A stretch of DNA of 15,328 bases from JBKJUK01 sp046590705 (GCA_046590705.1 JBKJUK010000212.1:1-15328), one strand, 5' to 3'. Counted from the first letter of the stretch, positions 1 through 7,037 are shown. The notes: generated from the letters alone by a model not told the origin. Translations and numbers: made by a program.

Positions 1-1
1 G

Positions 2-541
2 GTCGACGATCAGCGGCCATTCTCAGATCGCACCGATGTGCTGACCTTCGTGACCGAGCCACTGAAAGAATCGCTGACGGTCAGCGGCGAGATCGCTGCG
101 ACACTCTTCGCTTCGACCACCGGCAGCGACGCCGACTGGGTGGTGAAACTCATCGACGTTCATCCGCCGGAAATGCGTTCAGATCCCTCCCTGGGTGGAT
201 ATCAGCTGATGGTCTCCGGCGACATCATGCGTGGACGCTACCGCGAGAGCCTGGAGAACCCGAAGGCAATCGAGCCCGGAGTCGTTTCGCCCTACCGCGT
301 CCGGATGCCCGAGGCGAATCACACCTTCCTGCCGGGACATCGCATCATGGTGCAGGTGCAGTCCAGCTGGTTCCCGCTCTACGACCGCAACCCGCAGACC
401 TTCGTAGCGAACATCGCAAAAGCGCAGCCGTCCGAGTACCGCACCGCAACACACCGAATCTGGTTCACACCAGGTCAGTCGAGCTTCTTGCAATTGCAGG
501 TCGTCAAAGCGTCGACAGTCGCTGTCGCGAATAAGCAGTGA
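2..541 (+). CDS. CocE/NonD-type hydrolase, C-terminal part (partial)
   Basis: This is the 3' end of a gene that begins before the window; the frame is open from base 2 and 179 residues are visible, ending at TGA 539-541. The opening DQRP...DVLTFVTEPL, the EVSGEI-like LTVSGEIAATLF and the later PYRVRMPEANHTFLPGHRIMVQV stretch (described here as separate short motifs) fit the C-terminal beta-sandwich (jelly-roll) domain of the X-Pro dipeptidyl-peptidase/CocE family. These enzymes are serine hydrolases acting on peptides or acyl esters. The alpha/beta-hydrolase catalytic Ser-Asp-His would lie upstream and cannot be seen, so the substrate cannot be judged. The first GTG (38) is internal and is not a start. 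No downstream partner lies close: a hairpin element follows at once. Confidence 0.85.
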   Translation, partial: VDDQRPFSDRTDVLTFVTEPLKESLTVSGEIAATLFASTTGSDADWVVKLIDVHPPEMRSDPSLGGYQLMVSGDIMRGRYRESLENPKAIEPGVVSPYRVRMPEANHTFLPGHRIMVQVQSSWFPLYDRNPQTFVANIAKAQPSEYRTATHRIWFTPGQSSFLQLQVVKASTVAVANKQ

Positions 542-793
542 TCCGCGGCGAGCAATCCTCTCCGTAAGGGGAGAGGATTGTTGCGCTGGGTGAGGGGCAC
601 CATGTCAGCTTCCGCGGAACAGAGAGCGTGACGTGCGCGCGAACGCGTTCCACCTATTCCTCAACTGGACATCGATGATCAGCGGTCAAAAAACCTGACA
701 CTCGAGCGGTAGGCTCCGGCTTCACATGTGACGATTGCGATCGCGCCTCCTTACGAATGGCCTGTAACCAGAGATACAAGGAGACTTTTACTC
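542..793. other. Intergenic region upstream of the ABM-cobalamin-kinase operon
   Basis: There is no convincing gene here. It holds the hairpin repeat at 553-580 followed by a G-rich tail, and a perfect 10-bp palindrome TCACATGTGA at 722-731, about 63 nt before the ABM start codon, that could be an operator. A clear AAGGAG at about 779-784 is the ribosome binding site of the next gene. I found no convincing -35/-10 pair. Confidence 0.4.
553..580. repeat. Hairpin repeat element (CCTCTCC type), possible terminator
   Basis: CAATCCTCTCC (553-563) and GGAGAGGATTG (570-580) are exact reverse complements, giving an 11-bp stem with a 6-nt loop. No U-tract follows; instead there is a GGGTGAGGGG-type tail (589-598). 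The read-out resembles the CCCTCACCC...CCTCTCCC palindromes scattered between genes in many GC-rich bacteria. It sits 12 nt after the hydrolase stop, so it may also help end that transcript. Confidence 0.6.
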
Positions 794-1150
794 ATGGAAA
801 CTGAACTCGAGTCGACAGTCGCACATACGGATACCAATATCCGGCCGCGATCCTTCGTCGCGTTGAGCCGATTCGCCGTCGCCAACGGAATGACTGAAGA
901 AGTGAAGGAAGCGTTCGTCCTCCGCCCGCACCTGGTCGACAGCGCTGAAGGTTTTCTACGCATGGAGGTTCTGAGCCCCCTTGACGCTCCCGACGAGATC
1001 TGGCTTTTTACCTGGTGGGCCGACGAGCAGAGCTTCCGCGCCTGGCACCGCAGTCATCTCTACCGTGACTCGCACAAGGGCATCCCGCGCGGACTCAAAC
1101 TTGATCCGTCGGTAACGCAGATGCGATACTTCGAGCAGATTTCCAAATGA
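794..1150 (+). CDS. ABM-domain (IsdG/HmoA-like dimeric ferredoxin fold) protein
   Basis: A 118-residue soluble protein matching the antibiotic-biosynthesis-monooxygenase (ABM) fold, used by small monooxygenases and by the non-canonical heme oxygenases IsdG, IsdI and MhuD. The ABM core runs from about residue 21 (FVALSRFAV) to 114. W84 and H94 (in FRAWHRSHLYRDSHKG) have the same 10-residue spacing as the catalytic W67/H77 of IsdG, but the IsdG Asn7 position appears to be Ser25. Heme binding or degradation is therefore possible but not shown. I chose ATG 794 because AAGGAG lies 9-10 nt upstream; an in-frame GTG at 728 has no such site. The stop overlaps the next start by 4 nt (ATGA, 1147-1150), so translation is probably coupled to the cobalamin-binding gene. 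Alternative: a cofactor-free ABM monooxygenase. Confidence 0.8.
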   Translation: METELESTVAHTDTNIRPRSFVALSRFAVANGMTEEVKEAFVLRPHLVDSAEGFLRMEVLSPLDAPDEIWLFTWWADEQSFRAWHRSHLYRDSHKGIPRGLKLDPSVTQMRYFEQISK

Positions 1151-2238
1151 CCGACACTCGTGTCCAATTTGCGACGGCCCTCCGGGAGAGCCGTACGAGC
1201 CTGGCACGAGCGGTCACCGACCAGACCTGGCGCGATGAACCTGATCTCGAGACGAAATACGGAAAGTCGGGATATGAGAAGTGTCTCCAGGATTCGGGAT
1301 ATCACCTCGACTATCTGTCGCAGGCGATCAGTCATTCGTCGAAAATTCTTTTCACCGACTACGTTCGCTGGGCGAGGGTCATGCTCGCGGAAAGAAACGT
1401 CCCCGCCGATGACCTCCTAAAAAATCTGAAGACGCTGTCGGCCGCAATCCGCGGGACGTTCAGCGATGTCGATAGCCTGATCGCTGATGACTTCATCGGC
1501 GCGGGACTCGAGCAACTCACCGACACGCGTAATGCGCAGATAGCTTCCTTCATTCAGGAAGACCAGCCTCTGGCGGGGACCGCCACTGAATTTCTTCGAG
1601 CGCTCCTGGAAGGTGACCGCAGGCGCGCTGGAGATGTGATTGAAAAGGAGTTGAGTCGCGGCACATCGATTCAGGATCTGTACATTCATGTCTTCCAGCG
1701 ATCCCAGCAAGAGGTCGGGCGTCTCTGGCAGACGAACCGTATCTCCGTGGCCCACGAGCATTTCTGCACCGCCGCGACGCAGAACGTCATGGCACAGCTC
1801 TACTCCAGAATTTTCGAGACGCCTCGCGTTGGTCGCGTCTTCGTAGGCACCTGTGTTGGTGGAGAACTGCACGAGATCGGGATGCGGATGGTCTCGGACT
1901 TTTTTGAAATGGCCGGATGGGATTCCTACTACCTTGGCTCGAACGCGCCGACCTCGAGCGTTGCCTCGTTTGTTCGCGAGAAGTCGGCCGAAGTCCTCGG
2001 GATTTCCGCCACGATTACCTTCCACGTAGAAGAGGTGAAACGTCTGATCGATGTCGTGCGCGGCACAGAGGGCGCTCAGGTCCGAATCATCGTTGGTGGC
2101 TATCCATTCAATCTCGAGCCGGAACTCTGGAAGCAGATTGGCGCTGATGGTTGTGCGGTCGATGCGGCAGGCACGGTCGGAATGGTTGAACGGCTGACGG
2201 TCGAAGCCGGACAGTCTCGCGGCGGCTCCGCACCCTGA
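1147..2238 (+). CDS. Cobalamin-binding protein with CarH-like W-x9-E-H signature
   Basis: 363 residues with no membrane segment. Three parts are visible: an N-terminal helical domain (about 30-110, with YGKSGYEKC and YHLDYL motifs) of a type I cannot name; a helical B12-cap domain (about 140-225); and a Rossmann-like cobalamin-binding domain (about 228-352). The cap has W194-x9-E204-H205, matching W131/E141/H142 of the photoreceptor CarH, which shield adenosylcobalamin. The lower axial ligand motif E240-L-H242-E-I-G245 is the E-x-H-x-x-G form, with downstream S287-A-T and G317-G318. The residue after W194 is Gln195, whereas CarH has His132, the second axial ligand after light exposure. There is no MerR-type DNA-binding domain, so output probably goes through a partner, most plausibly the histidine kinase 88 nt downstream. 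It starts at an ATG overlapping the ABM stop. A B12 or light sensor is inferred; a methyltransferase corrinoid protein is less likely because W-x9-E-H is present. Confidence 0.85.
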   Translation: MTDTRVQFATALRESRTSLARAVTDQTWRDEPDLETKYGKSGYEKCLQDSGYHLDYLSQAISHSSKILFTDYVRWARVMLAERNVPADDLLKNLKTLSAAIRGTFSDVDSLIADDFIGAGLEQLTDTRNAQIASFIQEDQPLAGTATEFLRALLEGDRRRAGDVIEKELSRGTSIQDLYIHVFQRSQQEVGRLWQTNRISVAHEHFCTAATQNVMAQLYSRIFETPRVGRVFVGTCVGGELHEIGMRMVSDFFEMAGWDSYYLGSNAPTSSVASFVREKSAEVLGISATITFHVEEVKRLIDVVRGTEGAQVRIIVGGYPFNLEPELWKQIGADGCAVDAAGTVGMVERLTVEAGQSRGGSAP

Positions 2239-2326
2239 TGTCGCTTTCAACTCTCGAACGGCGAAGTCCCGATTTGCGGGTACTGATGCGTGTGCCTGTT
2301 GCTCGCTGTTCACGATCACTGGAGAA

Positions 2327-3640
2327 TTGTTGAGCACCGAGCTGGGTCCGGTAGGAGGCAGTGCTCAGAATGAACAGTGCGGTCTGGCCTTGCTTTGCAG
2401 AGTGGACGGCGTCATTGAGAAAGTACTGCTCGATCAGGTACCTCTCGCGAACGACGCCGCCGTCGGCTCTCATTTTCGGGCGCTCGTAACTGCTGAGTGC
2501 GAAGAGAAGGCCGATCGTTTCCTCCGTGAGATATCCTCGAGAAAGTCCGCCTTCGGATGGGAATTGCAGGTCCGTTCAGGCAGGACAGCAAGACCGCTGC
2601 ATTTCGGCGGATCTTCTTCGGGAACGTCGCTTCTGATCGTGGCTGCGCGATCCACCGCTGAGCTCACGAAGGTGTACGAAGACGTGAACTCGGTAGACGA
2701 TGCGTCGGTGGATGACTTCCGTGCGCTCCTGAGAGAGCGCTCGATCGATGAAGCTTCGACTTCGTTCCGGCCGCTCGACATCTATGACGACCTCACGCGC
2801 CTGAACAACGAGCTTGCGAACTCACAACGGGAACTTGCCCGACGTTCGGCGGAACTCGAGCGCACCATCGCTGAGAACTCCCGGCTGTACGATGAGGCAC
2901 AACGGGCGAACCGGGGCAAGGACGACTTCATCGCGACTCTCGCCCATGAGTTGCGATCGCCGATGACCGCGATCCGCGGATGGATTCAGATGCTGCAGAA
3001 TCACAACCTCAACGAGGAGGAGACGAAAACGGCGATTGATATGATCGAGAACAGCGCTGAAGTTCAGGCGCGACTTGTCGACGACCTGTTCGACATGTCG
3101 AGGATCAACACCAGCAAGCTGCGGCTCGATCTACGCCGCGTCGAATTAAGCTCGATTGTGTCCACCGTTGCGACCACTTTTCGTCCCTCAATCGTGGCGT
3201 CCGGCCTTCGTTTCACAGTCGATGCCCGGGACACCGAGCTCCAGGTATTGGCCGATCCGGGCCGGATTCAGCAGGTCGTTTGGAATCTCCTGTCGAACGC
3301 CATGAAATTTACGCCGGGCGACGGCCATGTGCGGCTCGCTGTCTACCGGTCCGGCGGTGATGCCGCGATCGAAGTGGGCGATAGCGGAATCGGCATCGAT
3401 CCGGCGTTCCTTCCTCACGTCTTCGAGCGCTTTCAGCAAGCCGAGTCGGCGACAGAAGAATATGGGGGACTCGGGTTGGGTCTGGCCATCGTCCGAAATC
3501 TGGTAGAGCTTCACCGCGGCACTGTCTCGGCCTTCAGTGGAGGCGAAGGTACGGGCGCCACCTTCGTGGTGCGGCTTCCGCTCGTTCCGACCACAGCGCA
3601 GTTGCCAGAAAGCAGTGAAGGAACTGACTCACGATTGTGA
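2327..3640 (+). CDS. Soluble PAS-like sensor histidine kinase
   Basis: 437 residues with no transmembrane segment, so it is a cytosolic kinase. An N-terminal PAS-like sensor region (about 18-108) is followed by a linker and a probable coiled coil (about 155-197). Then come HisKA with the H-box ATLAHELRSP (phospho-acceptor H207) and HATPase_c with the N-box WNLLSNAMKF (N320, N324), G1 box D352-SGIGI, F-box FERFQQ (366-371) and G2 box GLGLGL (381-386). All the residues needed for autophosphorylation appear present. The start is TTG: either 2327 or the adjacent TTG 2330, and GGAG at 2321-2324 is better spaced for 2330. It lies 88 nt after the cobalamin-binding gene, on the same strand with no terminator between, so it is the likely signalling partner. 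No complete response regulator is adjacent. Confidence 0.92.
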   Translation: MLSTELGPVGGSAQNEQCGLALLCRVDGVIEKVLLDQVPLANDAAVGSHFRALVTAECEEKADRFLREISSRKSAFGWELQVRSGRTARPLHFGGSSSGTSLLIVAARSTAELTKVYEDVNSVDDASVDDFRALLRERSIDEASTSFRPLDIYDDLTRLNNELANSQRELARRSAELERTIAENSRLYDEAQRANRGKDDFIATLAHELRSPMTAIRGWIQMLQNHNLNEEETKTAIDMIENSAEVQARLVDDLFDMSRINTSKLRLDLRRVELSSIVSTVATTFRPSIVASGLRFTVDARDTELQVLADPGRIQQVVWNLLSNAMKFTPGDGHVRLAVYRSGGDAAIEVGDSGIGIDPAFLPHVFERFQQAESATEEYGGLGLGLAIVRNLVELHRGTVSAFSGGEGTGATFVVRLPLVPTTAQLPESSEGTDSRL

Positions 3641-3765
3641 CGCGCGTTCTGATCTCACAAGACGACCCGCGATGCGGGCTACGTCTCGAAGACGGCACTG
3701 ATGCGATCCAGGCCAATGCCCTCGAGAGCGAGTGTCATCGACTCTCTCGAATGACTGCGTCATGA
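3637..3765 (+). pseudogene. Possible response-regulator remnant (42-codon ORF)
   Basis: A GTG at 3637 overlaps the kinase stop codon (GTGA), the usual arrangement for a coupled response regulator. The encoded 42 residues open with TRVLISQDDP, which looks like the beta-1 strand and acidic pocket of a receiver domain (compare the common RVLIVEDDP), but the rest does not form a receiver and the frame ends at TGA 3763-3765. It may be the decayed start of a lost response regulator, or chance. No ribosome binding site helps to decide. Confidence 0.25.
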
Positions 3766-3999
3766 AAGGGAGTCTGACCTTCGCTTTTCGGATTGCTTTC
3801 GAAGATTCCGACGGGCGCTGGTCATGGCAAGGGCTCCGCTTCGAGGCGACGTCGAGGTGACTCGATTCTTGTCCCCACTGTCTCCGGCGCCGCGCCACTG
3901 CGATTGCTGTAAGCTCACCACTGCCTTGATGCGCTATTCAACAGGCGCGAGTATTCTTGCGTGAGCGGCAGGTAGAGGCCGCCTCTGAAGGAGAGTCAA
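3641..3999. other. Intergenic region between kinase and DUF2911 gene
   Basis: Apart from the two short overlapping ORFs (3637-3860) I see no gene, RNA or strong inverted repeat in this 359-nt gap. The last 15 nt carry a good Shine-Dalgarno sequence (AAGGAGAG, about 3987-3994) for the DUF2911 gene at 4000. Confidence 0.5.
3762..3860 (+). other. Short ORF overlapping the previous one (32 codons)
   Basis: An ATG at 3762 overlaps the preceding TGA (ATGA) and encodes 32 residues (MKGSLTFAFRIAFEDSDG...) ending at TGA 3858-3860. I do not recognise it. Two successive 4-nt overlaps after the kinase are suggestive of degraded or tiny coupled genes, but the length is too small to support a protein-coding call. 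Confidence 0.15.
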
Positions 4000-4845
4000 A
4001 TGAAATCGTTTCGATCGATGTTGCTCCCGGTAATCATCCTGTCCGCGCTTCCTGCGGCAGCACAGATCGCGGTGCCGCGTCCGAGTCCGCAGGCCTCGGT
4101 GACGCAGACCATCGGAACCACGAAAATCACCATCGACTATCACCGTCCCGGTGTAAAAGGACGCGCAATCTGGGGCGGGCTGGTGCCGTATGACGCGGCG
4201 TGGCGCATGGGCGCGAATGAAGCCACCACGATTACTTTCAGCGGGCCGGTTCGAATCGGGACGACTGAAGTGCCCGCTGGCAAATATTCGTTCTTCGCGA
4301 TTCCCGGACGTTCGAAGTGGACCCTGATCCTCAACAAGGACCCGAATCAATGGGGTGCTTATGGATACGATGCAACCAAAGATCTGGTCCGGCTCGATGC
4401 GACTCCTGCAGCCGCACCCCAAGCTGAATGGATGCGCTTCACGATTGATCCGGTCTCCACGTCATCTGCGCTCATCACGCTGAACTGGGAGAAGCTCAGC
4501 GTGCCGATGACGGTAGATGTCGATGTGGCGAAAACGGTCTGGAGCAATATCGATCGTGAGCTCGCCAGATCGTATTCATCTGCCGCCGATTTTGCGCTCG
4601 AGCGGGGCGAACGGCTGCCGGAAGGACTCGAGTGGATTGATCGCTCCATCGCTGCCGGCGAGTCGACGTTCAATCTCTGGACCAAAGCACGCCTGCTTCA
4701 AAAAATGGGCAGAGCGGCTGAAGCGCTCCCGATCATGGAGCGCTCACTCGCACGTGCGCGCACCGACAAGATGCCCGCTGACTTTATGCAGATTCTGGAA
4801 GGAACACTGAAGTCGATCCAGGCGGACGTCGCCAGGAAAAACTGA
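4000..4845 (+). CDS. Secreted DUF2911-domain protein
   Basis: 281 residues. An N-terminal signal peptide (basic MKSFR, then a hydrophobic stretch to about residue 18, with a probable cut after PAAA near 21) sends it out of the cytoplasm. Residues about 28-172 match DUF2911: SPQASVTQTIG, the ITIDYHRPGVKGR stretch, IWGGLVPYDAAWRMGANEAT and the later PAGKYSFFAIPG motif are typical of this family, whose biochemical role is unknown. The C-terminal part (about 185-275) is helical and TPR-like, with SIAAGESTFNLWTKARLLQ and AEALPIMERSLARA resembling one helix-turn-helix repeat pair. The start is supported by AAGGAGAG 6 nt upstream. It looks monocistronic: a strong hairpin follows 8 nt after the stop, and the next gene is convergent. 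Confidence 0.9.
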   Translation: MKSFRSMLLPVIILSALPAAAQIAVPRPSPQASVTQTIGTTKITIDYHRPGVKGRAIWGGLVPYDAAWRMGANEATTITFSGPVRIGTTEVPAGKYSFFAIPGRSKWTLILNKDPNQWGAYGYDATKDLVRLDATPAAAPQAEWMRFTIDPVSTSSALITLNWEKLSVPMTVDVDVAKTVWSNIDRELARSYSSAADFALERGERLPEGLEWIDRSIAAGESTFNLWTKARLLQKMGRAAEALPIMERSLARARTDKMPADFMQILEGTLKSIQADVARKN

Positions 4846-4852
4846 GAAGTCC

Positions 4853-4887
4853 ACGAGGCAGTTGTTCGCCACGGGCAACTGCCTCGT
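4853..4887. terminator. Hairpin between convergent genes, likely bidirectional terminator
   Basis: ACGAGGCAGTTG (4853-4864) and CAACTGCCTCGT (4876-4887) form a perfect 12-bp stem with an 11-nt loop. It begins 8 nt after the DUF2911 stop. No U-tract follows on either strand, so it is not a textbook intrinsic terminator, but its place between two convergent genes fits transcript-end formation. Confidence 0.6.
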
Positions 4888-5058
4888 CCCCTCGCTCTCC
4901 TGATTAAGCAGCTACCGTCGTACGCCGTGTCTGCCGAAGTAACCTTTCCAGGCGGACCGTCGTCCCCGGCGTTTTCCGCTCGAGCGAATGCGGTGGGGCG
5001 ACGCGAGGTTTCTGACTTGCGCCGCGGACGAAGGCCTAACCGCAGAGCGGTCACATCA

Positions 5059-5805
5059 TCAATTGCCAGACAGCTGTTTGAATGGCACAGGGGCGGCGGT
5101 GACCGTCACCGTTATCCTCGGAGCCGAGCCGCGAACCATCTTTTGTGGTGCGCCCAGATACTGCGACAGGCGGGGATCCCAGAACCATTCGCGGACGATG
5201 CCGAACGTTCCTGGTTTCTTGCACTGAATGGACACACGCGCGGATGTGGGCCCGCCAGAGTACGCTCCCATATCGTAACGAGGACCACCTTCCGCGACGT
5301 CGGCGATTTCCATCATCCTGGCGATCGGACCGAGCGCCACGTGATCCAGGCCAGTTCCCTCGAGAGCCAGCGTCAGAGTGTCGCCTGATTGACAGGTCGG
5401 AGTAGCGCCCTTTCCTACGATCTCCATCCTGGTGATCTTGCTCTTATAAGCCTTGATCTTGAAGGTTTCCTGGCCGCTGAGGAACTTGATCGTGATGGTC
5501 GAGTCGTCGAGATCCGGCGCGTTGTTCGCCGCCACCAGAATTTCAACCGCGCTATTCGTCCCGCGAATACGGTCGCCGATGTTGACCACAAAGGACGAGT
5601 CACTCGATTCGACGTCAGTGCAAAGATCCATGAATTGCCCGATCACGCGAATGGAGTTTCGTGTTGAGTCGACGAAGACCGGAATGGTGTCGCCAGGTGA
5701 GAATTCGTCGCCATGCACACGAATCTTCGAGATCCCGGCCGATGCCGAAACGGGCACTAGCAATGTGGTGGCAAGAAGGACGACGACGAAGCTGAAGTAT
5801 CGCAT
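5059..5805 (-). CDS. Secreted protein of unknown function
   Basis: 248 residues and not recognised. A clear signal peptide (MRYFSFVVVLLATTLLVPVS, probable cut after ASA, residue 23) predicts export. The mature part is rich in beta-strand and Thr/Val/Ile patterns, with two loosely similar openings (ISKIRVHGDEFSPGDTI at about 25 and ITRMEIVGKGATPTCQSGDT at about 124), suggesting two Ig-like/IPT-like beta domains. It has three cysteines (C62, C138, C195). The start ATG at 5805 has AGGAGAG 4-5 nt upstream. It lies 75 nt downstream of the DUF4388 gene on the same strand, so the two may share a transcript. The function cannot be inferred from sequence. Confidence 0.8.
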   Translation of the reverse strand: MRYFSFVVVLLATTLLVPVSASAGISKIRVHGDEFSPGDTIPVFVDSTRNSIRVIGQFMDLCTDVESSDSSFVVNIGDRIRGTNSAVEILVAANNAPDLDDSTITIKFLSGQETFKIKAYKSKITRMEIVGKGATPTCQSGDTLTLALEGTGLDHVALGPIARMMEIADVAEGGPRYDMGAYSGGPTSARVSIQCKKPGTFGIVREWFWDPRLSQYLGAPQKMVRGSAPRITVTVTAAPVPFKQLSGN

Positions 5806-5880
5806 TTTCTCTCCTGACGACTGTTCGGGTGTGTGGAAGTCGTCAATATTAAACCATCCTCTGCGGAGATCCTATCGGCG

Positions 5881-7023
5881 CTACCGCAGTTCGATGATGC
5901 CCTGCTTGAGGAGTTTGTAAAAGATGAGCAGGGCATCGGTTTCTCTCATCGGGCTGATTTTCACAAGCGATCCGATGTCCCACATACCGTTGATGCGGGA
6001 GAGGATGAATCCCTCGTTCGGCGCGAAGTTCATATTGGTCATCTCGTCGAAGGTTTTCGCCAGCGTGGGAATGCTGGCGTCATGAATACCCGCTTCCTTC
6101 AGAGTCGAGCCCACGACTGTCTCTGCACCTTTGAAAGCGTTCTTCACCTTCACACTTTCCGGCTCGAGACTTTGTGCCGCCTTCAGCAGTCGCAGACATT
6201 TCTCGAAGTCGTCTTTTTTCAAGGCGGCCTGTGCTCTCGAAACGAGAGCCTGTACTTCATCGTCCGGTTCGACTTCCAGATCGACCGCGACACTCTCCGG
6301 GAACGGAGCAATGTCCTTTTCCGACAGCCGGATTTCTCCACCAGCTACAAACTCGAAGATCGTTCTGCAGACCGTGAAGTCAGACGAGCGGCTCTCGAGG
6401 ATGATCTCAGCGATGCTTCGGTGTCCATTGATGCTCTGAATGATCACCCGCTGCGCGTCCGACAGGACGGACTGATCAATGGCCTTCTCGACGACTGGAA
6501 CCAGATGATTGCCGCTGATCCGCGTTTTGATGCGGCTCCATTCGTCGACGCGCCGCGTTCCTTCCATGATGATGCCGGTGACATCGATCTGCAGTGGCAC
6601 CATCTCCATGTCCGGTAGTTCGTCGTCTACGAAGTGGAAGTCGCCATCTTTCCAGAGAAAGATGCCGTAGATTTCTTCTTCCACTTTCAATCGCATCAGG
6701 CGCAGCAGGTCCGACTCACCGATGGCATTGATGTTCACGAGAATCTTTCCAAGCAGAACGCGCGTCTGCGCCTGCACTTCCATGGCTTTCTTGAGTTCGG
6801 CCTCGGAGATGAACCCGTAACTCATCAGGAACTGCCCGAGGTATTCCCGTGGATCGTTGGAAGCCGAAGCGATGATTCTTCCGTTCCTGAAAAAGACTCT
6901 CTTCTGAACCGCCGCCGAGGTGACGAAGAGTGTTCCGGTCTTCTGCGCAAGGCTGAGCCACTGCAATAGATCGCCGGGCACCATTGAGGAGAGACTGCCG
7001 GTGATGCTTTTCTGCTTCGACAA
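5881..7023 (-). CDS. DUF4388 (PATAN-like) domain protein
   Basis: 380 residues, cytosolic. Residues about 6-105 match DUF4388 (ITGSLSSMVPGDLLQWLSLA, KTGTLFV, FFRNGRIIASASNDPREYLG), a domain common in Myxococcota and Acidobacteriota and linked to signalling and gliding-type regulators of the PatA group. This is followed by two winged-helix-like segments (about 175-233 and 317-380, the latter containing NGMWDIGSLVKISPM and LLKQGIIEL) separated by a TPR-like helical hairpin (about 255-300, ALKKDDFEKCLRLLKAAQSL). No enzymatic motif is seen, so it is probably a protein-protein adaptor. The start is TTG 7023, since an in-frame TAA sits four codons upstream and the domain needs this N-terminus. No Shine-Dalgarno sequence is visible, but TATAAT ends 8 nt before it. 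It probably heads a unit with the secreted protein downstream. Confidence 0.85.
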   Translation of the reverse strand: MSKQKSITGSLSSMVPGDLLQWLSLAQKTGTLFVTSAAVQKRVFFRNGRIIASASNDPREYLGQFLMSYGFISEAELKKAMEVQAQTRVLLGKILVNINAIGESDLLRLMRLKVEEEIYGIFLWKDGDFHFVDDELPDMEMVPLQIDVTGIIMEGTRRVDEWSRIKTRISGNHLVPVVEKAIDQSVLSDAQRVIIQSINGHRSIAEIILESRSSDFTVCRTIFEFVAGGEIRLSEKDIAPFPESVAVDLEVEPDDEVQALVSRAQAALKKDDFEKCLRLLKAAQSLEPESVKVKNAFKGAETVVGSTLKEAGIHDASIPTLAKTFDEMTNMNFAPNEGFILSRINGMWDIGSLVKISPMRETDALLIFYKLLKQGIIELR

Positions 7024-7031
7024 GGAAACGA

Positions 7032-7037
7032 ATTATA
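7032..7037 (-). promoter_or_regulatory. Candidate -10 box of a near-leaderless promoter (DUF4388 gene)
   Basis: A perfect TATAAT on the minus strand ends 8 nt before the TTG start at 7023. A transcription start 6-8 nt downstream would fall at or within 2 nt of the start codon. This agrees with the lack of a ribosome binding site. No good -35 hexamer is visible at 16-18 nt spacing. Confidence 0.35.

Noticed and set aside
728..793. Longer ABM protein starting at GTG 728
   Set aside because: The extra 22 residues lie before the ABM fold and have no ribosome binding site; ATG 794 has AAGGAG at good spacing.
542..793. Cobalamin riboswitch upstream of the ABM-cobalamin operon (also looked for before the mutase gene)
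   Set aside because: No B12-box-like sequence or GCCACTG core in a proper arrangement was found.
1417..2337. Long minus-strand ORF (306 codons) opposite the cobalamin gene
   Set aside because: Its translation has no recognisable domain and mirrors the strongly supported plus-strand gene; it is a high-GC shadow frame.
5833..6618. Plus-strand ORF (261 codons) opposite the DUF4388 gene
   Set aside because: No domain and poor composition; the opposite strand encodes a clear DUF4388 protein.
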